Positions 52,808-61,155 of a stretch of 64,000 nucleotides of DNA are shown piece by piece. The translations under genes were made by a program, and so were the position numbers. This stretch comes from Alphaproteobacteria bacterium. GTDB lineage: Bacteria > Pseudomonadota > Alphaproteobacteria > Acetobacterales > Acetobacteraceae. The stretch lies in the NCBI GenBank assembly GCA_020850755.1, contig JADZEB010000022.1, positions 1 through 64,000 of the forward strand. Reading direction: 5' to 3'. The notes beneath the pieces were generated by a model that worked only from the letters and a program-made list of their open reading frames with translations, did not search any database and was not told the origin of the DNA. Numbering within the stretch: position 1 is the first letter of the stretch; each line of letters begins with the position of its first letter.

Positions 52808-54136
52808 ATGAGCGAGCCGCCACGCCCCGCTTCTGAAGGGCCGACGCAAGGCCCCTGGTCCGGCAATCCGGCACAACCGCCCGCGCCGGGGCCAGGCCCC
52901 GACCAGGCGGGACCGGCCGCTGCCGCCTTCGGGGCGCCCCTGCCCGGCCAGCCCCTGCCCGGTCCCTGGCAGCACCCCGGACCGGACGCTGCGCCCGGCA
53001 CGCCGCCCGCAAGCAGCGAGGGCGTGGCGCAGGGCCATGCCGTGCCGCCGGTCGGACCATGGGCGCCCTTCCCGCTGCCCGGCCCGTTGCCCGGCCCCTG
53101 GGGCCAGAACCGCGACCAGGCGCAGCAGCCCCAGCCGGCGGCCGAAGCCGCGCCGCCGCGCCCGCGCCCCGCGCCCGAGGTGATGATCGCGAGCACCGAC
53201 TTCGCCGCCGCCATCGCCAAGAACCGCCGCCGCACCTACTGGCTGCTCGGCTTCCTCACGCTCATCGCGGCGATCCTGGGCTGGCTGATCGGCTCGGTGA
53301 TCGACACCTACAGCGACCCCTATGCGCGCGTGGCGCTGTTCTCGCCCGCCGGCGCCTTCGGCATGATCTCGATGGCCGGGGCGAGCGGCATCTGGTCGGG
53401 CATCGCGCTGAAAAGCGGCGATCGCATCGCGTTGCATTTCGCCGGCGCCGAGGAGGTCACGCCCGAGCAGCAGCCGCAGCTCTTCAACGTGGTCGAGGAG
53501 ATGGCGATCGCGGCCGGCGTGCCGATGCCCAGGGTCTATGTCATCCACGACGAGACGCCGAACGCCTTTGCCACCGGCATGCGCCCCGAGCGCAGCGCGG
53601 TGGCGGTCACCACCGGCCTGATGCACATGCTGACCCGCGACGAACTCCAGGGCGTGATGGCCCACGAGGTGGGCCACATCATCAACAACGACATCCGCTA
53701 CGCCACCGTGGTGGCGGTCACGGCCGGGCTGATCGCGCTGGTGTGCGACGTCGCGCTGCGCGCACTCCGCCACGCGCCGCGTTCGAGCGGGCGCAGCAAG
53801 GGCGGCGGCAACGCCATCCTGCTGGTGATCCTGATCGTCTTCGCGATCCTCGCCCCGATCGCGGCGCGCATGGTGCAGATGGCGATCTCGCGCGAGCGCG
53901 AATACCTGGCCGACGCCACCGCTGTGAAGCTGACGCGCCATCCGCAGGGGCTGATCGGGGCCCTGCAGAAGCTCGAGGCCGCGCCCGTTTCCGCCACCGA
54001 GCTTGCCGGCGGGCGGGCCTTGCAGCACCTCTGGATCGTCAATCCCCTGAAGCGCTTCGGCGAGAAGGCGAGCGCGCTGTTCTCCACCCACCCGGCGACC
54101 GAGCTGCGCATCGAGCGGCTGCGCAAGCTCGGCTAG
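52808..54136 (+). CDS. membrane M48 metallopeptidase with long Pro-rich N-terminal extension
   Basis: This is a 442-residue HtpX-like zinc protease. Zinc site HEVGH has His286, Glu287 and His290 (VMAHEVGHIINND); the third ligand is the Glu in REREYLADATAV. Membrane helices flank it (LLGFLTLIAAILGWLIGSVI, AILLVILIVFAILAPIAARMV). The first 120 residues are Pro/Gly/Ala/Gln-rich (PGPWQHPGPDAAPG, PFPLPGPLPGPWGQ), lacking in ordinary HtpX, and probably a disordered cytoplasmic tail. The ATG at 52808 has no strong ribosome site; coupling to lemA is possible. It likely degrades misfolded membrane proteins. Confidence 0.88.
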   Translation: MSEPPRPASEGPTQGPWSGNPAQPPAPGPGPDQAGPAAAAFGAPLPGQPLPGPWQHPGPDAAPGTPPASSEGVAQGHAVPPVGPWAPFPLPGPLPGPWGQNRDQAQQPQPAAEAAPPRPRPAPEVMIASTDFAAAIAKNRRRTYWLLGFLTLIAAILGWLIGSVIDTYSDPYARVALFSPAGAFGMISMAGASGIWSGIALKSGDRIALHFAGAEEVTPEQQPQLFNVVEEMAIAAGVPMPRVYVIHDETPNAFATGMRPERSAVAVTTGLMHMLTRDELQGVMAHEVGHIINNDIRYATVVAVTAGLIALVCDVALRALRHAPRSSGRSKGGGNAILLVILIVFAILAPIAARMVQMAISREREYLADATAVKLTRHPQGLIGALQKLEAAPVSATELAGGRALQHLWIVNPLKRFGEKASALFSTHPATELRIERLRKLG

Positions 54137-54167
54137 GTCGGTTCACGGCCAGGGCGCCCCCTGGGTA

Positions 54168-54294
54168 GGGCAGGTTCCGTTCGGCTTCGATCAGCCGAAC
54201 GGAAGTCGTGCCCGAGAAACTCAAGGTTCGCGAGCAGCTTAGTCCGATCTGGTGGAACCGCCCTGCGGTTCCACCAGATCGGACGCTGCTCTAG
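54168..54294 (+). repeat. dispersed double-hairpin intergenic element, copy A (best preserved)
   Basis: Hairpin I is TTCCGTTCGGCT/AGCCGAACGGAA (12 bp, 54175-54204). Hairpin II is GTCCGATCTGGTGGAACCGC with its exact complement (20 bp, loop CCT, 54242-54284), extended by GAGCAGC/GCTGCTC at 54232 and 54285. CGTGCCC separates the hairpins. It fills the gap between the M48 stop and the convergent amidohydrolase, whose TAG stop is formed by the last bases. It is homologous to copy B in opposite orientation and to degenerate copy C. Confidence 0.88.
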
Positions 54295-55418
54295 GGCCAG
54301 AGCGCACCCTTGACCACGATCGCCTGCGGATAGAGCCGTTTGTCGCCGCGGAACACCGTGCCGCGAAAATCGACATAGTCGTAGCTGCCGGCGCGCTCCT
54401 CGATCACCACGGCATCGCCCGGCGCGCCCACCGCCAGCGTGCCGAGCCCCGGCACGCCCAGGAAGGCCGCCGGCGCAACGGTCGCGCGGCGCACCACCTC
54501 GGGCAGGGAGACACCGAGGCAGAGGACTTTCGACATCGTCACCAGCACGTCGAAGGCCGGGCCGTCGATGCTCTGCACATGCACGTCCGAAGAGATGATG
54601 TCGGGCAGCCAGTCCTGCTCGACCATCGCCTTCGCCGCATCGAAGCCGAATGAGGAGCGGCCATGCCCGACATCGAACAGGATGCCGCGCCGGCGCGCCT
54701 CCTCGGCCTCCTCGCGCACGAGGCCGCGCCGGTCGGTGAGCGCGCTCGGGAAGGACTTGCAGCAATGGGTCAGCACATCGCCCGGCCGCAGCCGCTCCAG
54801 TATGTCGCGGCGCGAGGGCGGCGGCGGGCCGAGATGCACCATCACCGGCAGTTCCGCAGCTTCCGCCACCTCGATCGCGAGATCGAGCGGCGCCAGGCCG
54901 AGATGGCCCGAGACATTGCTGCCGAGCCGCACCTTGATGCCGATGATCCGCTCGCGGTCGGACAGCGCGACCTTGAGGCAGGTCTCGGGGCGCAGCAGGG
55001 CAAGGTCGGCCGCCTCGCCGATCATGAAGCCCGGCCCGTAGCCGTAGATGCCCGGGTGGCTGATGTTCAGGAACGCCTTGATGCGCAGTGCGCTCGTGTC
55101 GATGACGAAGCGGCGGAAGCCGTGCCAGGTGCCGGCACCGGCCGAGCCGGCATCGACGAAGGTGGTGGTGCCGGAAGCCTTGGCCACCCGCTCGGCCTCG
55201 ACCGAGAGATAGGTGCCGCCCCACCAGACATGGGCGTGGAAATCGACCAGTCCGGGCACGACGACATGCCCGGCGGCGTCCCGGCTGGTGCGGGCCTGGG
55301 CCGAGAGATTGTCGCCGATCGCCGCCACCTTGCCGTCGGCGAAGGCGATGTCCGCCACCCGATCCACCCCCGAACCGGGATCGAGTATGCGCCCCCCCTT
55401 CAGCACCAGATCGAACAT
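54291..55418 (-). CDS. amidohydrolase/deacetylase family metallohydrolase
   Basis: This is a 375-residue TIM-barrel hydrolase. Metal ligands are His61/His63 in DFHAHVWWGG, a probable carboxylated Lys in GIKVRLGSN, His in VMVHLGPPP, His in LTHCCKS, and Asp in ISSDVHVQ. GGRILDPGSGVDRVADIA and VVPGLVDFHAH are the urease-superfamily small-domain strands. AGGAGG precedes the ATG at 55418. Relatives act as dihydroorotase-like, D-amino-acyl or N-acetyl hydrolases; the substrate is not known. Inverted copies of a repeat element lie immediately on both sides. Confidence 0.87.
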   Translation of the reverse strand: MFDLVLKGGRILDPGSGVDRVADIAFADGKVAAIGDNLSAQARTSRDAAGHVVVPGLVDFHAHVWWGGTYLSVEAERVAKASGTTTFVDAGSAGAGTWHGFRRFVIDTSALRIKAFLNISHPGIYGYGPGFMIGEAADLALLRPETCLKVALSDRERIIGIKVRLGSNVSGHLGLAPLDLAIEVAEAAELPVMVHLGPPPPSRRDILERLRPGDVLTHCCKSFPSALTDRRGLVREEAEEARRRGILFDVGHGRSSFGFDAAKAMVEQDWLPDIISSDVHVQSIDGPAFDVLVTMSKVLCLGVSLPEVVRRATVAPAAFLGVPGLGTLAVGAPGDAVVIEERAGSYDYVDFRGTVFRGDKRLYPQAIVVKGALWP

Positions 55419-55490
55419 CGCCACCTCCTGTCGCACGCGGGAGCCGTCACCTTATGGTCGCTTGCGCGCGCGGGGAAGATCGCTCAACGC

Positions 55491-55616
55491 TAGAGCAGCG
55501 TCCATCCTGTAGGCGCCGCTGAGCGGTTCCAACAGAACGGACGCTGCTCGCATAGCTTGAGGCTCCGGGGCACGCCATCCGTTCGGCTGATTCAAGCCCA
55601 ACGGAACGTGCCCCAG
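55491..55616 (-). repeat. dispersed double-hairpin intergenic element, copy B (inverted relative to A)
   Basis: On the plus strand GAGCAGCGTCC (55493-55503) pairs with GGACGCTGCTC (55539-55549) around an imperfect stem, and GGGGCACG (55567) pairs with CGTGCCCC (55607-55614) around TCCGTTCGGCT/AGCCCAACGGA. Its reverse complement follows copy A module by module. It lies between the starts of the amidohydrolase and the divergent plus-strand gene, so it overlaps their promoter region. Confidence 0.85.
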
Positions 55617-55645
55617 GGCCGGCAACGAAACGAGGGGCTGCCCCG

Positions 55646-56524
55646 ATGCTTACGCTCGCGAGCTACAACATCCAGTACGGCACCGGCGCCGATGGCCGCG
55701 TCGATCTGGCGCGCATCGCCGCCGAGATCGCCCCGGCCGATATCATCGCGCTGCAGGAGGTGACCACGGGCTTCGCCCGCGGCGGCCTGGCCGACCAGGC
55801 GGGGGAACTTGCCGCCCTGCTCGACCGCTACATGGTGTTCGGCGCAACCTTCGATGTCGATGCCTCGGCGCGCGACGCCGCCGGGCGCGTGGTCAATCGC
55901 CGCCGGCGCTTCGGCAATGCGATCCTAAGCCGCTGGCCGATCCGCAGCAGCCGCACCATCGCCTTGCCGATGAACCCGCTGGTGGACCATTACGACCTGC
56001 AACGCTCGGCAACCGAGGGCTTGGTGGTGCTGCCCGGCGGCTTCGCCTTGCGCGTCTATTCGGCGCATCTCTCCCACGTCTCGGCCGGGCAGCGCCTACC
56101 GCAGCTCGCCACGCTGATGGACGCCATCGCCCGCGCGCCCACGGACGGCATGGCCTGGCACGGCACCCGCGACGAAAGCTGGACGGAAGGCTGGCCCGAG
56201 CCCGCTTTGCCCGCCGCGGCGGTGCTGATGGGCGACATGAATTTCGCGCCCTCCGATCCCGAATATCCGCTCGTCACGGGCGAACTCACGCCCGAGCGCG
56301 GACGGCTTGCCCGCCGCAGCCAGATGCGCGATGCCTGGGTGCTGGCCGGCCACGGCGAGGGCACGGGCTGGTCCCTGCACGAGCGGCGCGGCGAGCATGG
56401 CAGCCGGATCGACCATTGCTTCGTCACGCCAGACCTTGCCCCGCGCATCCGCCGCGCCTGGATCGACGAGGCCGCCACCGGCAGCGACCACCTGCCGCTG
56501 TTCGTGACCCTCGATCCCGGCTGA
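55646..56524 (+). CDS. endonuclease/exonuclease/phosphatase family protein
   Basis: This is a 292-residue cytoplasmic member of the DNase I-like fold. Motifs are ASYNIQYG at the N-terminus, IIALQEV (metal-binding Glu), YSAHLSHV (catalytic His region), LMGDMNFAPSD (Asp/Asn), SRIDHCFV, and SDHLPLFVTL (Asp/His). It could hydrolyse phosphodiester bonds in nucleic acids, phospholipids or inositol phosphates; the absence of a signal peptide argues for an internal substrate. GAGGGG precedes the ATG. It is divergent from the amidohydrolase. Confidence 0.87.
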   Translation: MLTLASYNIQYGTGADGRVDLARIAAEIAPADIIALQEVTTGFARGGLADQAGELAALLDRYMVFGATFDVDASARDAAGRVVNRRRRFGNAILSRWPIRSSRTIALPMNPLVDHYDLQRSATEGLVVLPGGFALRVYSAHLSHVSAGQRLPQLATLMDAIARAPTDGMAWHGTRDESWTEGWPEPALPAAAVLMGDMNFAPSDPEYPLVTGELTPERGRLARRSQMRDAWVLAGHGEGTGWSLHERRGEHGSRIDHCFVTPDLAPRIRRAWIDEAATGSDHLPLFVTLDPG

Positions 56525-56615
56525 GGGGGGCGCGGCATCCGGCCGGTGGCCAGCGGCGCGGGCATGGCTTAGGCTCGGCGCCCCTTGCCCAACCGCTCAT
56601 GGATGCCGCCTGCCC

Positions 56616-57281
56616 ATGTCCGCTGCCTTCCCGCGCATCGCCCTGGTCCACGCGCTTCGCCTGTCGATCGACCCGATCATGACCAGCTTCGCCGCCGACT
56701 GGCCCGAAGCGCGGCTGATGAACCTGCTCGACGACAGCCTGTCGCGCGACCTGGAGCGCGACGGGCGCCTCGCCCCGGCCATGACCGAGCGCTTCCTGGC
56801 GCTCGGCCGCTACGCGCACGGCACCGGCGCGGCCGGCATCCTGTTCACCTGCTCGGCCTTCGGCCCGTGCATCGAGGCGGTGAAGGCGGCGCTGCCCATT
56901 CCCGTGCTCAAGCCGAACGAGGCGATGATCGAGGAGGCGCTCGGCGCCGGCGGTCGCATCGGCCTGGTGGCGAGCTTCCGCCCGACCTTCCCCTCGATGC
57001 GCCCGGAGTTCGAGGAAGCAGCCGCCCTGCGCGGGCTGCGGCTCTCGCTGGTGGAAAGCTTCGCCTAGGGCGCGATGGAGGCGCAGGCCGCCGGCCGGCG
57101 CGAGGAGGCGATGGAGCGCATCGCGGCCGCGGCGGCGCGCTGCCGCGATTGCGATGCGGTGGTGCTGGCCCAGTTCAGCCTGGCCTTTGCGCGCGAGGCC
57201 GCGGCCCAGGCGTCGGGGCGGCCGGTCTACACCACGCCGGATGCGGCGGTGCGGCGGATGCGCGGCCTGCTCGCGCCCTGA
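56616..57281 (+). pseudogene. Asp/Glu/hydantoin racemase family gene interrupted by an in-frame TAG
   Basis: The same reading frame encodes a complete racemase-like protein, but TAG at 57066-57068 splits it into a 150-residue N-terminal part and a C-terminal part resuming in frame at 57069. The N-terminal part carries the first catalytic cysteine in LFTCSAFGPCIEA and LVASFRPTFPSM; the C-terminal part carries CDAVVLAQFSLA and the PVYTTPDAAV end. No frameshift is needed, so a single base change (for example CAG or GAG to TAG) explains it. It could be a true recent nonsense mutation, a sequencing error, or a gene with an ATG restart at 57075. Confidence 0.75.
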
Positions 57282-57305
57282 ACACCAGGCAGCCAGGGCA
57301 GCACG

Positions 57306-58637
57306 TCAGGCGGGCAGGGTCACGGTCGCGCGCAGGCCGCCCTCGGCGCGGTTGGCCAGGGTCACATCGCCGCCATGGGCACGCAGGATGGTGCGCGTGA
57401 CCGACAGGCCGAGGCCCGTGCCGCCCGTCTCGCGCGAGCGCGAGCGTTCCACGCGGTAGAAGGGCGCGAAAACGCGTTCGAGCTCGGCCGGCGGGATGCC
57501 CGGCCCGTCATCGTCAATGGTGATCGTGACCTGGCCCTTGTCCGGCGGCAGAAGCCCGACGCGCGCCGAGCCCGCATACTTCACGGCATTGCCGATCAGG
57601 TTCGCGAAGGCACGCTTGAGCGCGATCGGACGGCCCTGGACCACCATCCTGTCGGGGCCGGCATAGTGCAGCTTGGCCGCATCCGCCTCGGACAGCAGGT
57701 CGGCCTGATCGTCGAGGATGGTGCGCAGAAGGGCAGCAAGATCGAGCCCGATCAAGGGTTCGTTCGCCGCGTCCTCGCGCGCGAAGGCGAGCGTGGCGGC
57801 GATCATCGCCTCCATCTCGTCGAGGTCGTGCAGGATCTTGGCGCGCGTTTCCTCGTCCTCGACGAATTCCGCGCGCAGCTTCAGCCGCGTGATCGGCGTG
57901 CGCAGATCGTGGCTGATCGCGGCCAGCATCTCGGTGCGATCAGCGACGAAGCGGCGGATGCGCGTTGCCATCTGGTTGAAGGCGCGGCTGGCCTGCGCCA
58001 CCTCGCGCGGGCCTTTCTCGGGCAGGGCAGGCGCATTCACGTCGCGCCCGAGCCGCTCGGCCGCCTCGCCCAGGGTGCGCACCGGCGCGGTCAGCCGCCG
58101 CACCGCCCAGGCGGCCAGCAGCACGACGGCGCCGGTCATCAGCAGGAGCGCGGCCAGGAAGAAGGGGGAATGCCACGGGCGCGGGCGCGCCGCCGCGCCA
58201 CGCACGTTCAGGAAGTTGCCGTCGGCAAGCCTGAAGGACAGCACATAGTCCATGCGGTTGGCACCGCCCCCCACCGCCGCATCGCGGAAGCGCTGGCCCG
58301 GCAGGGCGCGGCGCAGCGCCTCGCGGAACTGGGTGTCGAGCGAAGGCGGCAGGATCGGCCGGTCGGGCCGCACCGCCGGCAGCGGATCGATGGTCACGCG
58401 CACGCCGGGCGGCGGCTCCAGCCGCTCGAGCAGGGCCGCGCGCTGGAATGTCGGCATGAAGTCGATCGCCCGCCACAGCCTGGTCGTGATCTGCATCAGC
58501 TGGCGCAGCTCGTTGTCGCGCTGGATCTCGATGCGGTCGAGCGCATGGATCGTGAGACCGGCGAGCTGCACCAGGAACAGGCCGAGCAGCAGGACCAGGA
58601 AGGTCCGCCCCGCCATCGAACGCGGCCAGAGGCGCAT
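57306..58637 (-). CDS. EnvZ-like sensor histidine kinase
   Basis: This is a 443-residue two-TM sensor kinase. Helix 1 is at about residues 11-33, then a periplasmic region of about 120 residues with HALDRIEIQRDNELRQLMQIT. Helix 2 (FFLAALLLMTGAVVLLAAWAV) leads into a HAMP domain, then H243 in AISHDLRTPITRLKLR, and the ATP-binding N box (NLIGNAVKYA), DDDGPGIP and GGTGLGLSV motifs. The gene lies 14 bp downstream of the response regulator. The signal is unknown; the divergent PepSY-like gene suggests envelope or metal stress. Confidence 0.93.
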   Translation of the reverse strand: MRLWPRSMAGRTFLVLLLGLFLVQLAGLTIHALDRIEIQRDNELRQLMQITTRLWRAIDFMPTFQRAALLERLEPPPGVRVTIDPLPAVRPDRPILPPSLDTQFREALRRALPGQRFRDAAVGGGANRMDYVLSFRLADGNFLNVRGAAARPRPWHSPFFLAALLLMTGAVVLLAAWAVRRLTAPVRTLGEAAERLGRDVNAPALPEKGPREVAQASRAFNQMATRIRRFVADRTEMLAAISHDLRTPITRLKLRAEFVEDEETRAKILHDLDEMEAMIAATLAFAREDAANEPLIGLDLAALLRTILDDQADLLSEADAAKLHYAGPDRMVVQGRPIALKRAFANLIGNAVKYAGSARVGLLPPDKGQVTITIDDDGPGIPPAELERVFAPFYRVERSRSRETGGTGLGLSVTRTILRAHGGDVTLANRAEGGLRATVTLPA

Positions 58638-58651
58638 GGGCGGGGCCGGGC

Positions 58652-59401
58652 CTAGCCGCGCTCGATCGGCGCGGACAGCACATAGCCGCCGCCGCGCACG
58701 GTCTTGATCAGGGTGGGGTTGCGCGCATCGTCCTCGAGCTTGCGGCGCAGGCGGCTGATCTGCACGTCGATAGCCCGATCGAACGGGCCTGCCGTGCGCC
58801 CGCGCAGCAGATCGAGCAGCATGTCGCGCGTCAGCACGCGATTGGGCCGCTCGGCCAGCGCAAGCAGGAGGTCGTACTCGCCGCCCGTGAGCGGCACCTC
58901 AACCCCGGCGGGGCTGAGCAGGCGCCGGCGCGCCGTTTCCAGCGTCCAGCCGGCAAAGCGCAGCAGCTGTGCCGGCGGCTCGCTTGCCGAGGGCGCCGCG
59001 GCGGGGCCGTTGCTGCCCGCGCCCGTGCGCCGCAGCACCGCCTTGATCCGCGCCAGGAGCTCGCGCGGGTTGAACGGCTTGGCGAGATAGTCGTCGGCGC
59101 CCAGTTCCAGCCCGACGATGCGATCCGTCTCCTCGCCCATCGCTGTCAGCATGATCACCGGCACGCGCGAGATGGAACGCAGCCAGCGGCAGAGATCGAG
59201 CCCGTTCTCGCCCGGCATCATGATGTCAAGCACGACGATGTCGAAGCGCCCGTCCGGGAACAGGCGGCGCAGATCGCGCCCGTCGCGGGCGGTGGTGACG
59301 CGGAAGCCGTGCTTCTCGACGAAGCGCGCGAGCAGATCACGGATCTCGCGGTCATCGTCGACGATCAGGATATGGGGAACCTGCTGCTGCATGGGGTGCA
59401 T
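58652..59401 (-). CDS. OmpR-family response regulator
   Basis: This is a 249-residue DNA-binding regulator. The receiver domain has the acidic pair VDDD, phospho-acceptor Asp59 in VVLDIMMPGENG, and the conserved Lys in YLAKPFNPRE. A winged-helix output domain (LTGGEYDLLLALAERPNRVLTRDMLLDLLRG, IDVQISRLRRKLEDD) follows a disordered linker. The ATG at 59401 was chosen; an ATG at 59392 is possible. It is co-transcribed with the histidine kinase. Direct repeats in the divergent region may be its binding site. Confidence 0.93.
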   Translation of the reverse strand: MHPMQQQVPHILIVDDDREIRDLLARFVEKHGFRVTTARDGRDLRRLFPDGRFDIVVLDIMMPGENGLDLCRWLRSISRVPVIMLTAMGEETDRIVGLELGADDYLAKPFNPRELLARIKAVLRRTGAGSNGPAAAPSASEPPAQLLRFAGWTLETARRRLLSPAGVEVPLTGGEYDLLLALAERPNRVLTRDMLLDLLRGRTAGPFDRAIDVQISRLRRKLEDDARNPTLIKTVRGGGYVLSAPIERG

Positions 59402-59436
59402 GATACTTCGCCGCGCCGCCAAGGCGAGAGAGGCTT

Positions 59437-59482
59437 CGTTACATGCGGTTGCGGCGCACCGTCCAGCAACATGCCGTTACAT
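59437..59482. promoter_or_regulatory. CGTTACAT direct repeats in the regulator/PepSY divergent region
   Basis: CGTTACAT occurs at 59437-59444 and 59475-59482 on the same strand, 38 bp apart, in the 207-bp gap between the response regulator and the exported protein. OmpR-family regulators bind direct repeats, and GTTACA is a core in several known sites. Autoregulation and control of the exported protein are therefore plausible but unproven. Confidence 0.35.
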
Positions 59483-59608
59483 TTTTCCTCGCGGCCGCAT
59501 CCTTGCCGACACGCGCGCGCAACATGGGCGGGCCATCTTCCCGGGCATGGAGACAGTAGGGAGCGCGGCCCTCCTTCCCCCGGCCGCCGAGCGGAAAGGA
59601 ATAGGATC

Positions 59609-60181
59609 ATGAATCGCAAGTGGAAGGTCACCCTGGGCGTGCTCGGCGTTGCCGTGCTGGCAAGCGGCGCCTTCATGGCCGGCAAGGCAGCCGCCTTCGG
59701 CGCGCCCTTCGGCGCGCGCATGTCGCACTACCACAGCGGCGGCTTCGGCGGCGGCTTTGGCGGCGGCGATGTCGATGGCGGGCTGATGATGCTCGCCCAG
59801 GCCGGTCCCGGCGCCGGCCCCGCTGCGGGCCAGGGTGCGGGTCCGGGTGCGGGTCCGGGCGCGGGTCCGGGGGCCGAGCGCGGCCCCGGCCCGATGGGCC
59901 GGCGCGGCGGCCATCACGGCCCCGGCTTCCGCGGCGGCATGCAGGGCGGCCCCGGCCGCTTCGGCATGATGCGCACCGACAAGAACCTGACCCCGGACGA
60001 GGTGCGCAAGATCGCCGAGGGCTTCCTGCTCTGGCGCGGCGAGCGCCAGCTCCGCGTCGGCGCGGTCGAGCCAGGCGAGGGCGACTGGATCAACCTCTCG
60101 GTCGTCACGGCCGACAATGGCGGCTTCGTGCTGCGCCTGGCGATGGACAAGAACACCGGGCGCATCCGCCGCATCCAGTAG
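59609..60181 (+). CDS. exported Gly/Pro-rich protein with PepSY-like C-terminal domain
   Basis: This is a 190-residue protein. N-terminal membrane/signal segment WKVTLGVLGVAVLASGAFMAG is followed by a low-complexity Gly/Pro/His/Met region (HYHSGGFGGGFGG, repeated GAGPGAGPG, GGHHGPGF). A folded C-terminus of about 65 residues (LTPDEVRKIAEGFLLWRGER, LRLAMDKNTGRIRRIQ) has the size and pattern of a PepSY domain. AAAGGA precedes the ATG. Its position divergent to a two-component system suggests it is a target or modulator of it. The His/Met-rich part may bind metal; this is inference. Confidence 0.75.
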   Translation: MNRKWKVTLGVLGVAVLASGAFMAGKAAAFGAPFGARMSHYHSGGFGGGFGGGDVDGGLMMLAQAGPGAGPAAGQGAGPGAGPGAGPGAERGPGPMGRRGGHHGPGFRGGMQGGPGRFGMMRTDKNLTPDEVRKIAEGFLLWRGERQLRVGAVEPGEGDWINLSVVTADNGGFVLRLAMDKNTGRIRRIQ

Positions 60182-60264
60182 GCCCCTGGCGGCGACAGCC
60201 GAGTAGCAACCGGAAGCTCGGCCGGCCCCGGATCCCCTCCTGATCCCCCGTGGCCGGCCGCGTC

Positions 60265-60304
60265 GCCCGGCGGCGTTTCCCCGAACGCCGCCGGGCATTT
60301 TTCG
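60265..60304 (+). terminator. intrinsic terminator after the PepSY-like gene
   Basis: GCCCGGCGGCGTT and AACGCCGCCGGGC form a perfect 13-bp stem with a 6-nt loop, followed directly by ATTTTTCG. A canonical rho-independent terminator. Confidence 0.92.
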
Positions 60305-60380
60305 TGGGCGCACCATCCCTGCCGCGAAGCCGGCGCACTTGCGGTTGCCGGCTTGCGCGCCAGCCCCTAGCCTCCGGGGC

Positions 60381-61034
60381 ATGAGCTTCGGATCAGGCCC
60401 CACCCCGCCCGCCGAGCGCGCCGCGCTGCGCCGGCTCTATCAGCGCCACCCCGAGCTTGCCGGGATCGAGCGTGCCGCAGGCCCGCTGCCCTGGCGCGAG
60501 CGCAGGCCCGGCTTCGGCGCCCTGCTCCGCGCCGTGGTGGCGCAGCAGATCAGCACCCATGCCGCCGGCGCGATCTGGAACCGCACCATCGCGCTCCTGC
60601 CCGACCCCGAGCCCGAGGCCCAGGCGTTCCTGCGCCTCACCGACGCGGCGCTGCGCGGAGCCGGCTTCTCGGCGCGCAAGGTCGAGTATGCGCGCGGCCT
60701 GGCCGATGCGATCGTGGCGCGCCGGCTCGATCTCGATGCGCTCGCCACGATGCCCGACGACGAGGCGATCGGCGCGATATCGGCCCTGCGCGGCTTCGGG
60801 CGCTGGTCGGGCGAGATCTACCTCCTGTTCGCCTTGCGCCGGCGCGACGTGTTCCCGGCCGACGATCTGGCGCTCGCCGCCTCCTACCAGCTTTTCCACG
60901 GGCTGAAGGGGCGCCCGCCGCCCAAGGCGCTGCGTGCGGCGGTGGAGCCCTGGGCGCCCTATCGCGGCCTCGCCGCGCGGCTTCTGTGGCACCACTACCA
61001 CCATGTCACGCGCAAGGACGGCATCGGCCGCTGA
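60381..61034 (+). CDS. DNA-3-methyladenine glycosylase II (AlkA-like, HhH-GPD)
   Basis: This is a 217-residue base-excision repair enzyme. The helix-hairpin-helix region is SALRGFGRWSGEIYLLFALRR and the catalytic Asp lies in DVFPADDLALAAS. The start of the domain (LLRAVVAQQISTHAAGAIWNR) is the conserved HhH-GPD helix pair. It is short, like bacterial AlkA-type enzymes without the N-terminal TBP-like domain. The C-terminal WAPYRGLAARLLWHHYHH is typical. It excises alkylated bases from DNA. Confidence 0.88.
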   Translation: MSFGSGPTPPAERAALRRLYQRHPELAGIERAAGPLPWRERRPGFGALLRAVVAQQISTHAAGAIWNRTIALLPDPEPEAQAFLRLTDAALRGAGFSARKVEYARGLADAIVARRLDLDALATMPDDEAIGAISALRGFGRWSGEIYLLFALRRRDVFPADDLALAASYQLFHGLKGRPPPKALRAAVEPWAPYRGLAARLLWHHYHHVTRKDGIGR

Positions 61035-61155
61035 ACGCGGCCGCGCGCGCGATCATCCCCGCATCGGCCCCGGTTGACACATCGCGTCCCGGCGGCAAGT
61101 TTGGGCGCGACGCCCCGCCCGCATCCTTGCGCCCGGCGCGATGGAGCCGCACACG

